Counted from the stretch's first letter, positions 45,347-58,339 are shown. The stretch is 64,000 nt of DNA from Triglochin maritima (GCA_963682175.1 OY821772.1:12640743-12704742); one strand, 5' to 3'. The notes: generated from the sequence alone by a model not told the origin. Program-made: numbers and translations.

Positions 45347-46708
45347 ATGGCACCTAAGCGCGTGAGGAGTTCTACACGCGATCGTACTTCCAGTGACGAC
45401 ACATCTGGTGCTCATTGGGACAGGTTGGGTGAGTTTCTGGAGCGTCAGGCAGCTCAGAGCGCCCAGGGCGGAGTGGGAGCTGAGCACGATCCGTTCATGC
45501 CTCAGCACCCGCCGACTTTCGACGGCAGGAGGGCCCCAGAGGTTGCAGAGGGCTGGATCTTCCGGATGGAGAAGATCTTCCGTGCTATTGGAGTAGCACC
45601 TGAGAGGATGGTGGAGCTGGCCACCTATGTGTTTGACGGCGAGGCCGCCAACTGGTGGAGGTCCACGTCCACAGTGCTGTTTGAGGACCGTGTGGATATC
45701 AGCTGGGAGGAGTTCTTAGAGGTGTTTCATGAGCAGTACTTCCCCCAGCATGTCAGGGATCAGAAGAGGGAGGAGTTCATGTCGCTGGAGCAGAAGGACA
45801 TGACACTGACGAGCTACATCAGCAGGTTCAACGCTTTGGAGCGTTACTGCCCTGAGATTTGTGTGACCCCAGAGCAGCGGGCGAGGAAGTTCGTGAAGGG
45901 ACTGAGGTAGCCGCTTCGTTCTCGGGTGATCAACAGCATGCCGCGGACCCTTGCAGATGCGGTGAAGCATGCTACGATCATCGAGCAGGACCAGAGGGAG
46001 TGTAATCAGGAGGCGCGGAAGGCGCCAGTGAGCACCGGTAGCAGAGTAGCCGGTCGTGGGGCAGGAAACCCGGGCAAGAGGCCCAAGTTCGATGGAGGAG
46101 GAGCACGTCAGTCAGGGGCGTGCACTTACTGCGGGAGGTTCCATCCAGGACAGGAGTGTCCCCGTCGGACTGGAGCGTGCATGGGTTGTGGTCAGATGGG
46201 ACACTTTGTCCGTGATTGTCCTCAGAGGCAGGGAGAGCCGAGCAGGAGGCCAGGACCACCAGTAGTAGGCAGAGGCGGAGGCAGCCGGTCAGTTGTCCCA
46301 CCGGGCCAGAGCAGGAGGACCGGGCGAGTCTTCACTATCCAGGCTGAGGAGGCGAGGGACTCCAACACCGTCGTGGAAGGTACGCTTTCAGTTTCTGGTT
46401 CTGTAGCGCGCGTGTTGTTTGATTGTGGCGCCACTCACTCCTTCATTTCGGAGAAGTTTGCTGGCGAGTTGGGTCGGACCCCTGTGCTGCTGACTGATGT
46501 TTTGGAGGTCAGCACGCCCATGGGTGAGGTGGGCACTGTGGGGAGCTATTTCCCCGGCACCACAGTTGCTTCGGGAGACCACGATTTTCCGGCAGATCTG
46601 GTTTTGTTACCGATGGTGGACTTCGACGTCATACTGGAGATGGACTGGCTGTCACAGTACGACGTGCGAGTCTTTTGCCGTGAGAAGAAGATCCTGATTC
46701 CGATGTAG
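45347..46708 (+). pseudogene. gag-pro: gag and protease region of the chromovirus, two in-frame TAG codons
   Basis: Starts MAPKRVRSS. The capsid part has the Retrotrans_gag signature (FDGRRAPEVAEGWIF, ANWWRST, FLEVFHEQYFP) up to KFVKGLR, where a TAG stands at 45908-45910. The same frame continues with RVINSMPRTL, a CCHC zinc knuckle (CMGCGQMGHFVRDC, from 46178) and the protease active site FDCGATHSF (Asp codon at 46421), then TAG at 46706-46708. Phase is unchanged across both stops. Each is one C-to-T change from CAG. Gag assembles the particle and the protease matures it. As it stands only truncated Gag could be made without readthrough. Confidence 0.9.
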
Positions 46709-46711
46709 GGC

Positions 46712-49700
46712 GTGCCAGATGTTCTGATCAGAGGTGCGAGGAGCAGAGGGGGTCGTCTGATTGTGTCGGCGGTTAAGGCACAGAGACTGTTCCAGCAGGG
46801 ATGCAGAGCTTTTGTGGCCACGCTGGTAGTCCCTGATCCTGAGACAAGGAGGCTGGAGGATATAGAGGTAGTGCAGGAATTTCCAGATGTTTTTCCAGCA
46901 GAGATTCCAGCGTTACCGCCGCACCGAGAGATTGAGTTCAGCATCGAATTGGTTGCGGGTACGACACCTCAGTCAAAGGCACCTTATCGGATGGCACCTG
47001 CTGAGTTGACGGAGCTGAAGAAGCAGTTGCAGGAGTTGATGGAGTCCGGGTTCATTCGACCGAGTGTTTCTCCATGGGGAGCGCCTGTGCTCTTCGTGAA
47101 GAAGAAGGATGGATCGTTGCGGATGTGCATCGACTACAGGATGCTGAATAAGGTTACCGTTCAGAACCGGTACCCTTTGCCCAGGATTGATGATTTGTTC
47201 GATCAGTTGCAGACGGCGAGAGTGTTCTCGAAGATCGATCTGCGTTCGGGTTATCATCAGTTGCGGATCAGGGAGGCGGATGTTCAGAAGACAGCCTTCA
47301 GGACGCGGTACGGCCACTATGAGTTCTTGGTGATGCCATTTGGACTGACGAATGCGCCTGCGGCATTCATGGATCTGATGAACAGGACCTTCCAGCCGTA
47401 CCTTGACAAATTTGTTGTGGTGTTCGTGGATGACATCTTGGTATACTCGCCTGACAGGGAGCAGCATCGAGAGCACCTGAGGATTGTGCTGGGCATCTTG
47501 AGGGAGCAGCAGCTTTATGCCAAGTACACGAAGTGTGAGTTTTGGTTGGATCAGGTGGCTTTTCTAGGGCATATTGTGTCAGCAGATGGAATTTCAGTGG
47601 ATCCGGCGAAGGTCGAGGCAGTGACTCAGTGGAGAGCCCCGACGAGCGTGACGGAGATCAGGAGTTTCGTAGGTCTGGCAGGGTATTACAGGCGGTTTAT
47701 CCAGGATTTCTCCAAACTTGCGTCACCGCTGACAGCGTTGACGCAGAAGGGCGTCAAGTTCGTTTGGTCCCAGAAGTGCGAGGACAACTTTCAGGAGCTA
47801 AAGAGGCGTTTGACGACAGCACCTATTCTGACGCTACCGAGTGGCAGTGGAGGCTACGTGATTTACAGCGATGCATCAGGGATAGGCTTGGGTTGTGTCC
47901 TGATGCAGCATGGGAAGGTGGTCGCGTACGCTTCGAGGCAGCTGAAGGTGCACGAGAAGAACTACCCTACTCATGATCTGAAGTTGGCGGCGGTAGTTCA
48001 TGCGTTGAAGACCTGGCGGCACTACCTGTATGGCGAGCAGTTCGAGGTCTTCACTGATCATCAGAGTCTGAAATACTTGTTCTCGCAGAAGGAACTGAAT
48101 ATGAGGCAGCGCAGATGGCTTGAGTTCCTTAAGGACTACGACTTCACCATTTCCTATCATCCGGGGAAGGCGAATTCGGTTGCAGATGCGCTGAGCAGGA
48201 AGGTGGAGGTTTCTGTTGCGAGTTTGTGCATCCAGGAGTGGAGGCTACTCGAGGCTTTGTCAGAGTGGAGTCCATTCACCGAGGGTTCAGAGGGAGCGGT
48301 GATTGCTGGACTTCGGGTGGAGCCGCAGACTGTCTCACGGTTGGTTCAGGCTCAGCAGGGGGATGATGAGTTAACTAGTCTGCTACAGTTAGCTTCCAGA
48401 GATGGGTCAGACTTCAGTGTGGGGGTTGATGGTGGTCTGAGGTTCAGGAGTCGGATCTGGGTGTCGAAGGTGGATGGGCTGAGAGATGACATCATGGAGG
48501 AGGCACACAGAGCTAGATACACCATTCATCCGGGGAGCACGAAGATGTATAAGGACCTGCAGCGGAACTTCTGGTGGAAGGGCATGAAGAGGGACATTGC
48601 GGAGTTTGTGGAGCGATGCTTAGTCTGCCAGCAGGTGAAGATTGAGCATCAGAGGCCGGCAAGACCGATGCAGAGTATTGAGCTTCCTGAGTGGAATTGG
48701 GAGCACGTGACAATGGATTTTGTCACGGGTTTGCCGAAGACGAGGAGATTCCACGACGCGATTTGGGTGATAGTCGATCGACTGACCAAGTCGGCGCACT
48801 TCTTAGCGATCCGGACCACGTTGCCTTTGGAGGGTCTAGCTAAGTTGTACGTGGAGGAGATAGTCAGGTTGCATGGAGTGCCAGTGAGCATCATCTCCGA
48901 TCGAGATCCTCGTTTCACTTCCAGATTTTGGGGGAGTCTGCAGCAGGCGTTGGGGACGCGTCTGAAGTTCAGTACAGCGTTTCATCCGCAGACAGATGGT
49001 CAGTCAGAGAGGACGATTCAGACCCTGGAGGATATGCTTAGAGCATGCACACTGGATTGGGCAGGACACTGGGATGAGCACCTGCCACTGATAGAGTTTG
49101 CCTACAACAACAGCTACCACTCAAGTATTGGGATGGCACCGTACGAGGCATTATACGGGAGGCCTTGCAGATCACCGGTATGCTGGAGTGATGTGGGTGA
49201 GAGGCAGTTAGTGGGGCCAGAGATTGTGCAGATGTACTCAGAGAAGGTGGATGTGATCACGAGGAGGCTGGCCACAGCACAGAGCAGGCAGAAGAGTTAT
49301 GCTGATCGACGAAGACGGGTGTTGAGTTTTGAGGTGGGCGATCACGTGTTTCTGAAGATTTCCCCAGCCAGAGGTGTGATGAGGTTTGGGAAGAAGGGGA
49401 AGCTCAGTCCGAGATATGTTGGACCGTTTGAGATCCTCGACCGAGTTGGAGAGGTTGCCTACCGGATTGCACTGCCGCCACAGTTTTCGGGTCTGCATAA
49501 TGTCTTCCATGTGTCGATGCTGAGGAAGTATGTGGCAGATCCGTCGCACGTTATTGAGATAGCGGTGCCAGAGATTCAGCAGGACTTGTCGCTCGAGGAG
49601 AGGCCAGTCGAGATTGTTGATCGCATGGATCATCAGCTCAGGAGGAGGACCATTCCGATGGTAAAGGTCAGGTGGCAGCATCACAGTGAGCGCGAGGCCA

Positions 49701-49786
49701 CTTGGGAGATCGAGGAGGATGTCAGAAGGCAGTATCCAGAGCTTTTCGGTGAGTGTTTGCTTGATTTCGGGACGAAATCCTTTTAA
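46712..49786 (+). CDS. pol: pol of the chromovirus: RT, RNase H, integrase, chromodomain
   Basis: 1024 open residues in the same frame as gag. [44 protein letters not shown] and the catalytic FVDDILVYS near residue 238. RNase [11 protein letters not shown] near 387 and [11 protein letters not shown]. Integrase: the [11 protein letters not shown] and CLVCQQ zinc region, then Asp669, Asp730 and Glu766, a D-60-D-35-E spacing as expected. The C-terminus (about 965-1015, [20 protein letters not shown]) is a chromodomain, which in this clade binds histone marks and steers integration. All catalytic residues are intact. There is no start of its own: it is normally translated as part of Gag-Pol, so the ATG-less junction at 46709 matters. 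Confidence 0.95.
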   Translation: MPDVLIRGARSRGGRLIVSAVKAQRLFQQGCRAFVATLVVPDPETRRLEDIEVVQEFPDVFPAEIPALPPHREIEFSIELVAGTTPQSKAPYRMAPAELTELKKQLQELMESGFIRPSVSPWGAPVLFVKKKDGSLRMCIDYRMLNKVTVQNRYPLPRIDDLFDQLQTARVFSKIDLRSGYHQLRIREADVQKTAFRTRYGHYEFLVMPFGLTNAPAAFMDLMNRTFQPYLDKFVVVFVDDILVYSPDREQHREHLRIVLGILREQQLYAKYTKCEFWLDQVAFLGHIVSADGISVDPAKVEAVTQWRAPTSVTEIRSFVGLAGYYRRFIQDFSKLASPLTALTQKGVKFVWSQKCEDNFQELKRRLTTAPILTLPSGSGGYVIYSDASGIGLGCVLMQHGKVVAYASRQLKVHEKNYPTHDLKLAAVVHALKTWRHYLYGEQFEVFTDHQSLKYLFSQKELNMRQRRWLEFLKDYDFTISYHPGKANSVADALSRKVEVSVASLCIQEWRLLEALSEWSPFTEGSEGAVIAGLRVEPQTVSRLVQAQQGDDELTSLLQLASRDGSDFSVGVDGGLRFRSRIWVSKVDGLRDDIMEEAHRARYTIHPGSTKMYKDLQRNFWWKGMKRDIAEFVERCLVCQQVKIEHQRPARPMQSIELPEWNWEHVTMDFVTGLPKTRRFHDAIWVIVDRLTKSAHFLAIRTTLPLEGLAKLYVEEIVRLHGVPVSIISDRDPRFTSRFWGSLQQALGTRLKFSTAFHPQTDGQSERTIQTLEDMLRACTLDWAGHWDEHLPLIEFAYNNSYHSSIGMAPYEALYGRPCRSPVCWSDVGERQLVGPEIVQMYSEKVDVITRRLATAQSRQKSYADRRRRVLSFEVGDHVFLKISPARGVMRFGKKGKLSPRYVGPFEILDRVGEVAYRIALPPQFSGLHNVFHVSMLRKYVADPSHVIEIAVPEIQQDLSLEERPVEIVDRMDHQLRRRTIPMVKVRWQHHSEREATWEIEEDVRRQYPELFGECLLDFGTKSF

Positions 49787-49797
49787 GTAGGGTGGAT

Positions 49798-52000
49798 TGT
49801 TAGATCCCTAACCTAGGGTTAGTGGACTAATGATGGTTAAGGTATGGTTTGCATGGGGAAGTGGGTGTGCAGGAGATTGCATGGGAAGGTGAAGGGTTGG
49901 GGTTACTGTAGCACGAGTTTTAAATAAGTCCCTTCTCTCTCTTTCTTCTTCTTTCATCTCCTTCCTCATTTCTTCTTCCTCCATTCTCACCAAACACACA
50001 CCTTCTTCCTCAGTCGCTCAAGCTCAGGCGGAGGAGGCTGCGTCGGCGTGAGGTGTGAAGCGGTCCAGGCAGGAGAGGTGCGGAGTTTAGCGCGCGAGGA
50101 GATCACCGGAGGCGACGTGCGCGAGCGGAGCTCCGGCATTTTCGTCGTTTCTTTTGAGGTATGCCGCTCCTTAGTGTGGTTTGTTTGTTGACCCTCATGT
50201 GAGGGATGCGTTGGTCGAGTCGGGGGAGGTCGGAGACCTCTCCGGCGACGCGTTTCTACGTAAAACCTCGGCTGACGCGAGGTTGAAGACGACCAACGGT
50301 CGACCGGATCCTTCGGGCGGTCGACCGTTTTAGCCCTGTTTGCCCGACTTTAACCTTCACCGGTCGAACGATGCCTTGGGGCGGTCGACCGGTAGTGCAT
50401 TATTGCTGGTGAGTTGGGATTTTTCTACCTGTTGTCGGTCGACCGGTCCTTGTTGTGTTCGACCGGAACTTAAGTGTACCTGTTAGTTTTGCATGTTTTG
50501 TTCGACCGATTTCTTGTGACGTTCGACCGATCGTTTGTTGTTCGACCGTTGGAGGTTTGCGTTCGACCGATTATATGACTTAGAATAATAGGTTGACCCT
50601 GTCTGTTTTCGGTCGACCGAGACCCCTGAGTCGGTCGACCGATAGAGTTGAATTTAATGTTGACCAGACTCCGGATTTTGACCTCGTTCGGTCGACCGGT
50701 TTTAGACCTTTGTTCGACCGTTGGGGGGTTCTGTTTTGAGCGCAGCGGTAGACCGTTTTAGGAGTACGGTCGACCGATTCCTTTCTGGAACCGGTCGACC
50801 GAATCACCTCTTCCGGTCTACCGTTTGGGCCCAGGACAGAATTCCTGGTTCCCTTTTTGAACGCCAACTTTGTCCACGGAAACCCGTGTCCTCGCCTTGT
50901 GCGTGAGCCGGGAGGTGACGGTGGGCGCGTGATGCGTGCCTGCCCAGGGACCGCCGTTGGGAAGAGTGTGGGTGTTCGGGACGCGTCACCTCCATGTATG
51001 GACCGTGACTTTTGAGATGATTGTTGGCACTTTGTAGTATAGCAGGCCTGAGGGATCGCGGATCCCAGTGTTGATGTTGTGCGGGCACGCAACTGGCGTT
51101 GGGTGAGGTGACTACCGGCCCACGGGCTACGGAGGTCGCTGCCCTGCTTTTATAGCGGCGCGGTTGGTGTTTGCGGCTCGAGGAGCCTGATGACCTGGCA
51201 GACTTCGGTCTGGTTTTGTCCGATGCTGTGCCGGACTGTTGTGATGGACCACCGATGTTGTGCCGGTGATGCCGCCGAGGTTGTGCCGGCGATGGTGATT
51301 GTTGAGCCGAGGCTGTTCCGGCTATGTTGTTTTCCTCGGCTGGGCACCTACCGAGATGTTGTTGTTATACCTTCCGGGCGACGGCCCCGTTGGTCCCTGT
51401 GGCTCCGACCACTGAGATTTGCAGATCTGTATTCTATCGGCCCGCAGGCGTGACAAAGGCTCCCTGCCGAACCCTTGAGTAGTGTAGCTGCGTGTGGGGG
51501 GTGCGATGTCGTGTGCTGTAAGACTGCATGTGCCTGCAGTAGGTCTCCTCGGGAGACTCGTTGTTGATTGTCGGACTGATGTCCTGTTTTACCCTTCGGG
51601 GGAACTGTTTTCCATTTCTGTCGATGTCATGACATGCTACTAGTATGATAGGTTCATTGTGTAATGCATGCATATATAGGTGAGTTGGCATACGGGGTTT
51701 CCTTCTGGAAACTCAGGCATTGTTGTTATATATTTTCAGGACCGCAGTAGGTCCAGTGGGGTGGTGATCGGCGGGCGCGCGCGTTTGGAGTCGGATCCTC
51801 TAGTCAGACCACTGAGGTCCACATGATTACATTTATCTTCCCTTATCGTTTTGTTGTAATCATGTATTCATTTTGGCAAACTCTGATGTATTATGGTGCA
51901 CCGCTTTATTGTTTATGAGAAGTAACAGTCCCGCCTTGATTATTGTGCTCTTTGTCTTGATTATGAATTTTTAAATTTTCCGCTGTTTCGGGATGTTACA
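49798..52000 (+). repeat. 3' LTR of the chromovirus
   Basis: Same length as the 5' LTR, with 9 substitutions. The short purine-rich stretch AAGTAGGGTGGA just before it is the likely polypurine tract. Confidence 0.95.
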
Positions 52001-52060
52001 CCATGTTCATAAAATGGATCAAATATAAACAGAAGACACCTGTAGAAAACAATTTCTTAC

Positions 52061-52174
52061 CCTTTCTTTTGTTTTGATGCTTCCAAGTGAAAAGGCAAAC
52101 GGAGGCCAGGAAGATTGTGCCAAAAACCACACAAATTACTAGAATAGTAATTTTTAGCTTTGAATATTGTTTCC
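52061..52174 (-). pseudogene. Transmembrane exon of the receptor-like kinase
   Basis: 114 bp with acceptor CTTGCAG and donor GGTAAG. It reads GKQYSKLK, a hydrophobic helix ITILVICVVFGTIFLASVCL and the basic stop-transfer WKHQNKRK. It would link the PAN domain to the juxtamembrane exon across a short intron (under 100 bp before the retrotransposon landed). Confidence 0.88.
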
Positions 52175-54776
52175 CTGCAAGTGTTGGTGTATGACCTTTA
52201 ATTGATCATGTAAAAATTAACTATTATAGTGACGAGGAAACCGACAGAAAGTTGATTTAGCAGTCAAACGGAAAACAATCGAAAGTAGAATTCAACGAAA
52301 ATCAATTTTCTTTTTGCTAAACTTTGTTGTTTGTACACGTCATTGAATTCACTGGAATGTTAAGTTTTTTATATGCTAAAAATAATACGACGACAGTTCA
52401 AATGTTTAATAATGTTTATGGAGTAGTCAAATAATTAAAAAATTACCTTACCTTATTCAAATAATTCTATAAGAAACAAAACATAGCCTTATTGAAATTT
52501 TAAATGTGTATTTTAACATAAAAGAATAAATAAAGTTAGTGAAGAAAGATCAAAGTTGAGAGGCCCTTTTTTAAATTAAAAAAATGCCACTAAAAATAAT
52601 TACTAAAAATTAACATGCGAAAAGAGAACATGATTTTTGAAATCATTATTAAAAATATATATAAAAAATCAAAATCGGATCAACTCTTTCCCCCACTTTT
52701 CCTTGCTTTCCAACGTGGTGATGTGAGAATTTACTTGATTAACAAATCTATATGGTACGCAAAGTAATGGAAAATTGTTTCACATTTCATATGTGACACA
52801 AACACCATGAATATATATGGTTGGTCAAAGTGATTATTTTTTTACTTTTCCTTGGTTTCTCTTGGAATCCATAGTACATAAACTCCCTCTTAAACTCAAA
52901 CCTCAAAGTTTAGAGGGACAAACTGCATTTTATTTCTTATAGTTCAAAGTCAAATTTAACAGCAATTTTTTTGCTTTTGAAAGCTCCTGAATTGATGAAC
53001 GTGAGTTAGGGAAATCCAAAAACGTAAAAATTGGACGCCATGTTAGGCTAACTTGTTTTTCACGTCTTCAAGGGTTTTTGTAGTTTAGCATTTATTTGTG
53101 TCCAATTATAATTCACATTAGAGACTATTTTTTCTAATATCATATTTAGGTAACAATAAGACGAATATAGATTTGGATTCCTCAAATCAAGTTAGTTTGT
53201 TTGAATTCCATATTCGTTATGTGTCGATAACTTTTTAAAATAATAATTTTTTCTTTAGTTAGTTATTAGTGAATTCGATTTGGATATGATTGATTTCCAC
53301 AATGCCGTGTTTTCGATTTACAAGGTCCTAATGTAAATGTGCAAGATCTCATTGTCGATTTACAATGTCTGCATCTAAGAGTACAAAGGTCATGTTTTTT
53401 ATTTACAAGGTTTCAATCTAGGAATATAGAGTCCTGATATTAACTCCATAGTTCACAAGATTAGGTTCACTGATAAATAATTAAAGAAAAATGATAATCT
53501 TAAAAGATCCTCGAAACATTGAGATGTGATACTCAAACAAACTAACTTGTTCAAAGGAACTCAAATCTATGTTTACAACTCTTAAAACGTCTTGTAGTTA
53601 TGTAAATATGAGATTATAACAATTAGTTAAAAATATGTTACTTGTGATTGCACACGAATACAGGAATTGAATAACAACTTCTCGAAACCATAAAATATTC
53701 GATGATTTGAATTCTCTCTATGGCATTTGGATATTATAATTTACTTGCATACAAAAAAATCTTATAGTTTTTTTTTTAAATCTTGAGTGCCACAAAAAGC
53801 TAGCGAATCAACGAAACACCATATGCAACAACTAATAATTCTCTTGCCCTTTCAAAACTTTTTTGACAGGCTTTAGGCCATTACCATTTTGGGGCATATG
53901 CCACTCCGTTAACATTGCATCAAACGTCATTAACTATTTAATATTTTATGAGAGTTGTACAAAATCAACCTTGAGTAATCAAAGAAACATGGTTGAGCTC
54001 TATATATACTACAAAGTCCGGAAATACTGAAACAATTTTGAAATGCTTTTCACTTATCTACTCTCACCATCTGTCAGTACGTTCTCTCTCTTCATACATC
54101 TCTACTCACTCTCTTTGGACTCTCGTCTCTTCTCTCTCATTAAATTTTATGGGATCCTATCAACATGGCCAATCAGAATATGACGATTCGGTGACTGAAT
54201 TGGCCAAGTTTGGCTACCATAAAATATTTTAGTTATTTTTCAGATATTTTTAGTTTGCTAATTTAATAAAATATTATATTATTTATTTTGATTTGACATT
54301 ACTTTTATTATTTTATAGATACCTAAAATAATGAAATGATGTTTTTAAATATTAAAATAACTAAATTATTTATATTAAGGAGTGGCAAAAGAGATGGCCG
54401 AGAGTGAGAAGTGATATGGGTTCTGAGAGATAGAAGAAAGCTGTGAGAGATAGATGAAAATATTTAATATAGTATTTAAGTGATTTGTTGCAAAATTTAC
54501 AATATATGCATGTAAATCACGTTTCTATTATTATTTAACGGTGACTTAGTTAATGAAGTTTAGAAAATTAAGCGGAGTGACATGCTCCGAAGAAGTAATG
54601 GTTCAAAGCGAATAGGAAAGCATTGGGAAAAAAGTTAGTTAATTATGATAGTTCACTAATTCATTAACTCTTTTGTGGCTGAAAAATAAAAGGTCAAAGT
54701 TATAACTCAGGAGGCATGATAATGTTCCAAGATTTCCGGATGCAAAAAAAGAAAAAAAAAGGTTTTAAACACTTAC
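52175..54776. other. Intron of the kinase pseudogene
   Basis: About 2.6 kb, AT-rich. It holds imperfect 46-bp repeats around 53310-53440 (CGATTTACAAGGTC words). There may also be a small inverted-repeat element at about 54050-54470 with pyrimidine-rich CTCTCTCTTC on the left and GAGAGATAGA on the right. No coding sequence recognised. Confidence 0.5.
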
Positions 54777-55323
54777 TTGGTGATTGGAGCTTGACTTTAA
54801 CGTACAAGTCCGACCCCTGGGATTGCACCCTGACATCTACAAGGTCCCCAAACCACATTAAACACCCACTCCCATCGAAATTCACGTTAGAGTAGGCCAT
54901 GCAGGAGCAATTGGTCATGCACCTCGTCTTGCAATCCTCAAGATCCATATCGTCCCACCTCACCGCCACACTCGTGTCGGGCAACATTATACCCGACATC
55001 TTTGTGAAGTACGTTGAACCCGAAGAACAATCCAATGGTGCTTTTCTGACACAGTTCCCAGTCGGTGGTGATGATGATGGATAAGTGTTGTTTTTGGAGT
55101 GTTTGAGCTTGAATCCGTCCATGCAAGTGCACTTCGCCTCGCCTCCGTTGCAGAGGTTGTAGGCGCCACATTGCCCGTAGACGCTACACTCCTCGTTTGG
55201 CATCGCCAAACTTATGTTTCTAGAGCTTGACATGAGTCGGACAACAATTTGTCCAGTACTTCCGTTTAGCATCATACTATACCCAGGGAAGATGCGTCGA
55301 GTCACTTGGAAAGTGTGCCACGC
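54777..55323 (-). pseudogene. S-locus glycoprotein and PAN/apple exon
   Basis: Open over the whole exon. It starts AWHTFQVTRRIFPGY, then MLNGSTGQIVVRLM, an EGF-like Cys-rich segment (CSVYGQCGAYNLCNGG, CTCMDGF), then the PAN/apple domain (DMDLEDCKTRCMTNCSCMAY, GCLMWFGDLVDVR, DLYVKVK). Donor CCAA/GTAAGT at 54777/54776. The conserved cysteines of both domains are present. In the parent protein this is the extracellular stalk. Confidence 0.92.
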
Positions 55324-58300
55324 CTGGTAAAGGGTAATAATTAGGAGCATAAATGGAACGGGTATAGGTATACTTGTCTAACTAAACCCGTACCGATATG
55401 AGTATATATCCGTTTAAATGTTGTTGTACTATTATCCGCTCCATACTCGTTTGACAAAACGGATACATGGCGGGTATAACAGATATTACGTGTATTATTA
55501 CATCAATGTCTAAATTTTCTAAAAAAATATGCCACAATTTATCATTTAAAACATGCAAAAAGTAACACAAATAAAAGATATAACTATGATCATAAATCAC
55601 ATGGAGTAAATGGAGTAATAAAAAGTAGTTATATTATCACATGGAGTAATAATGGTAGTTCTATTATTACATAAAAGATATAACTATGATGGTATATATT
55701 AATTTATATACTAATTAAATAACTAAATAGGTAAATAAGTATGAGTTGAGGTATACATGTACCCGCTCCATTTATTAAATGGGTGAAACGAGTATGGGTA
55801 AACATGTATAATTTTTTAAATGAGTACAAAAATTATACATGTACCTGCTTATTAAATAGGATGAGTAAATCAACTATTTGCATGCATTTAGGTTATCATA
55901 AACTATTATCTCTATTATTTGCATGAGAATTACCGATTATAAATTTAAATCTCACATTAACTAAAGACAAAGTAACCGACCAAATCAGAGTAGATATGGC
56001 AATTTCCAAAGCAACCCAAAAAAATCAAATCAGCAAGGTCGGAATTTGCAAAAATGGTCCACAAATAATTGAGAATTTATTCGTTTCATTTGATTTTAAT
56101 TTGATTGGGTATTTGACCCATAAGTGAGTAAATACATTCCGTTGTATTAGAATAGATAAATTTCATCAACCTATTCTATTGGTATTTGGTAATAATTGTG
56201 GAGGTAAAATATTAAAGGACTAAAAATCTATGTGGTCGAAACTTGAATATCCAAGGGTTCGCCCCAGCCACGGTCACCGTGATGCCTGCTCTTGGTATTT
56301 CTATATTCATATATTTTTTCCACTGATAATATGAATATAAAGAGTTTACACATAAAATGTACTGTGATACACGTGGTGAGTTCAATCAGCAGTCCAGTCA
56401 GTAGAGAAATTAGTTTAATAACATGTTTGTGTCACATGTAACCTTTAGTTTCCCAATGTAATATTACTTTCTCACTACAACGTTTGATTTTCTCATGTAA
56501 CTTTTATTTTTCTCAATGCAACATTTGGTTTCCTCATGCAACCTTCAGATACAAATGTAAAATAAAGAATACATATTTTGTCATTTTAAACATATAAATT
56601 TGTTTTTTTAACATTTACGTGTGTCGTTTTTAACATACGAGTTTGTCCTTTTTAAGTACCGGTTTGTACTTTTTAAGTATGGTTTTGTGCTTTTTAGTGT
56701 AGGTTTTTTTCTTTTTAAGTATGATTTTGTCCTTTTAATAATTTGGTCGATCCTTCTTATATTGATGGGTTGCTCTTTCTATGTTGAGATTTTGTCATTT
56801 TTAAGTAGTAGTTTGTTCTTTTTAAGTACGGATTTGTATTTTTTAAGTATGGTTTTGTCATTTTTTGAGAATACTTAAAAATGACAATTTTGTCATTTTT
56901 AAGTATGATTTTGTCCTTTTTAACAGTTGGATCGGTCATTATATTTGTGGGTTGTCCTTTCTATGTCAAGGTTTTGTTCTTTTTAAGTAATGATTTGTAC
57001 TTTTAAGTAGTGGTTTGTCATTTTTAAGTATGAGTTCTCATTTTTATCACTTGCGTTTATCCTTTTTATAATATTGGTTGTCTTCCTAAATAACTCAAGT
57101 TGAAATTAGCAAACAAGAACACGAAATCAAACCCAACTCTGTGAAAATAAATATGAAACTCCCAAAAAAATTAACATCAAAGACAAACAAACTTTAGACA
57201 AGAACACCACAAACCGAAATCAAAGACAAAGAACAAAACTTTCAAGACAAAAATACCAACAACCAAAAAAATCATCACCACAACACCTCAAATTAGCTAC
57301 AAAGAATCAAATTTTACCCAACAACACCACACAAAAAACCAAAACAACTATAAAGAACAAAAACTACAAAAAAAAACAAATTTTCCAAAATAACATTAAA
57401 AAACTAAGATCGATTCATCATAGAAAAAACCAAAAACTTCAAATCAACCACAAAAAAACCAAAAATTTCCCCAAAAACTCACACAAAAAACTCAAATCGG
57501 CTACAAGGAACCACACTTCCTAAAAACCAAGACCGTATGTTCAAATCGGCTACAATGAACAAAAATAGAAACTTCAAATCAGCCACAAAAAATCAAACAT
57601 TCCCCAGAAAACACCACACAAAAAACTCAAATCAGTTACAAAAAATCACATTCATCCTCCTCGCTTCGGGACGGGTTCCAACGCTGACTACTTCCTCCCT
57701 CTCCTCGCCAACCAACTTCACTGCGACGTCCTAACCAACGTCGTCGACATCCCCATCTCCCTCAAGGCTCACTCCCGCGTTCGTCTATCTCGGCATCCGT
57801 CTTATCGATCTCGTCTTCCACCGAGAGAAAATGATGGAGAAAACGTTTTTGGGAATAATGAAAGATTTTGAGGCGATATGTATGGTGGAAACCAAATGTC
57901 GCATAGTTACGCGTACGTGTGATGTGACCTAAAATAAATAAATAATACGTGATTTTATTAATCTTTGCTGACTGGACTAGCCACGTTAGACAGCGTCCGG
58001 GACGCAAGGTGAACAAATCATTTTCCATATAAATTGCTTATCATCACCACCGGTTTACTCAAGAATCAACACATGTATTCCTTATACACATTGAACTATA
58101 GTCATCTGATAGTATATAAATTTTATATTTGAATATCAACTTAGAAAAATTAAAAACATGAAGTGTAATAGTAAAATTTGTATATATAATTTATATTATC
58201 AACGCATAAATTTCAGCATTTTTTTATTAGCATGTAAATAAATACGAAATAAACAATACTATAAAGATATATTAACATATGTTTCTCATGGCAGAAAAGA

Positions 58301-58339
58301 AATTGCTTGAGTATGTATTTCAAATAGATGATTGGATAC
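55324..58339. other. Long intron of the kinase pseudogene with repeats
   Basis: About 3 kb. It includes a possible hAT-like relict at 55345-55800 (AATGGAACGGGTATAGGTAT on the left, inverse counterpart near 55770), a degenerate 20-bp minisatellite (56600-57060), an A-rich AACCAAAAA stretch (57130-57650) and a short GC-richer open segment (57655-57790) of unknown origin. Confidence 0.5.
56600..57060. repeat. Degenerate minisatellite, unit about 20 bp
   Basis: Around 15 to 20 units of the type GTTTGTCCTTTTTAAGTATG. One inverted copy near 56870-56890 forms a hairpin (GAATACTTAAAAATGACAA against TTGTCATTTTTAAGTAT). Confidence 0.7.

Larger units (their letters stand above)
43018..52000 (+). mobile_element. 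Tekay-type chromovirus (Ty3/gypsy), young full-length copy
   Basis: 8983 bp with two 2203-bp LTRs (TGTTAGATCC...GATGTTACA) and a perfect CCATG duplication (43013-43017, 52001-52005). Primer site TGGTTTCAGAGC (45224-45235) resembles the initiator tRNA-Met type with one mismatch. One long frame encodes Gag, protease, RT, RNase H, integrase and a C-terminal chromodomain, interrupted by two TAG codons. The LTRs differ at 9 of 2203 positions (7 transitions), all substitutions. With the often used grass rate of 1.3e-8 per site per year this gives roughly 0.16 million years. It inserted antisense to the kinase gene. Confidence 0.97.

Noticed and set aside
45347..49786. Two TAG codons as programmed readthrough sites
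   Set aside because: Neither is followed by a recognised readthrough context, and both are explained by one C-to-T change in CAG. Readthrough is not excluded but there is no support.
43018..52000. Endogenous pararetrovirus or virus integration
   Set aside because: Perfect LTRs, a 5-bp duplication, and the RT-RNase H-integrase-chromodomain order identify a Ty3/gypsy chromovirus. No movement or envelope-like protein is present.
57762..58028. 88-residue minus-strand ORF
   Set aside because: No recognisable features. It sits in a repeat-rich intron.
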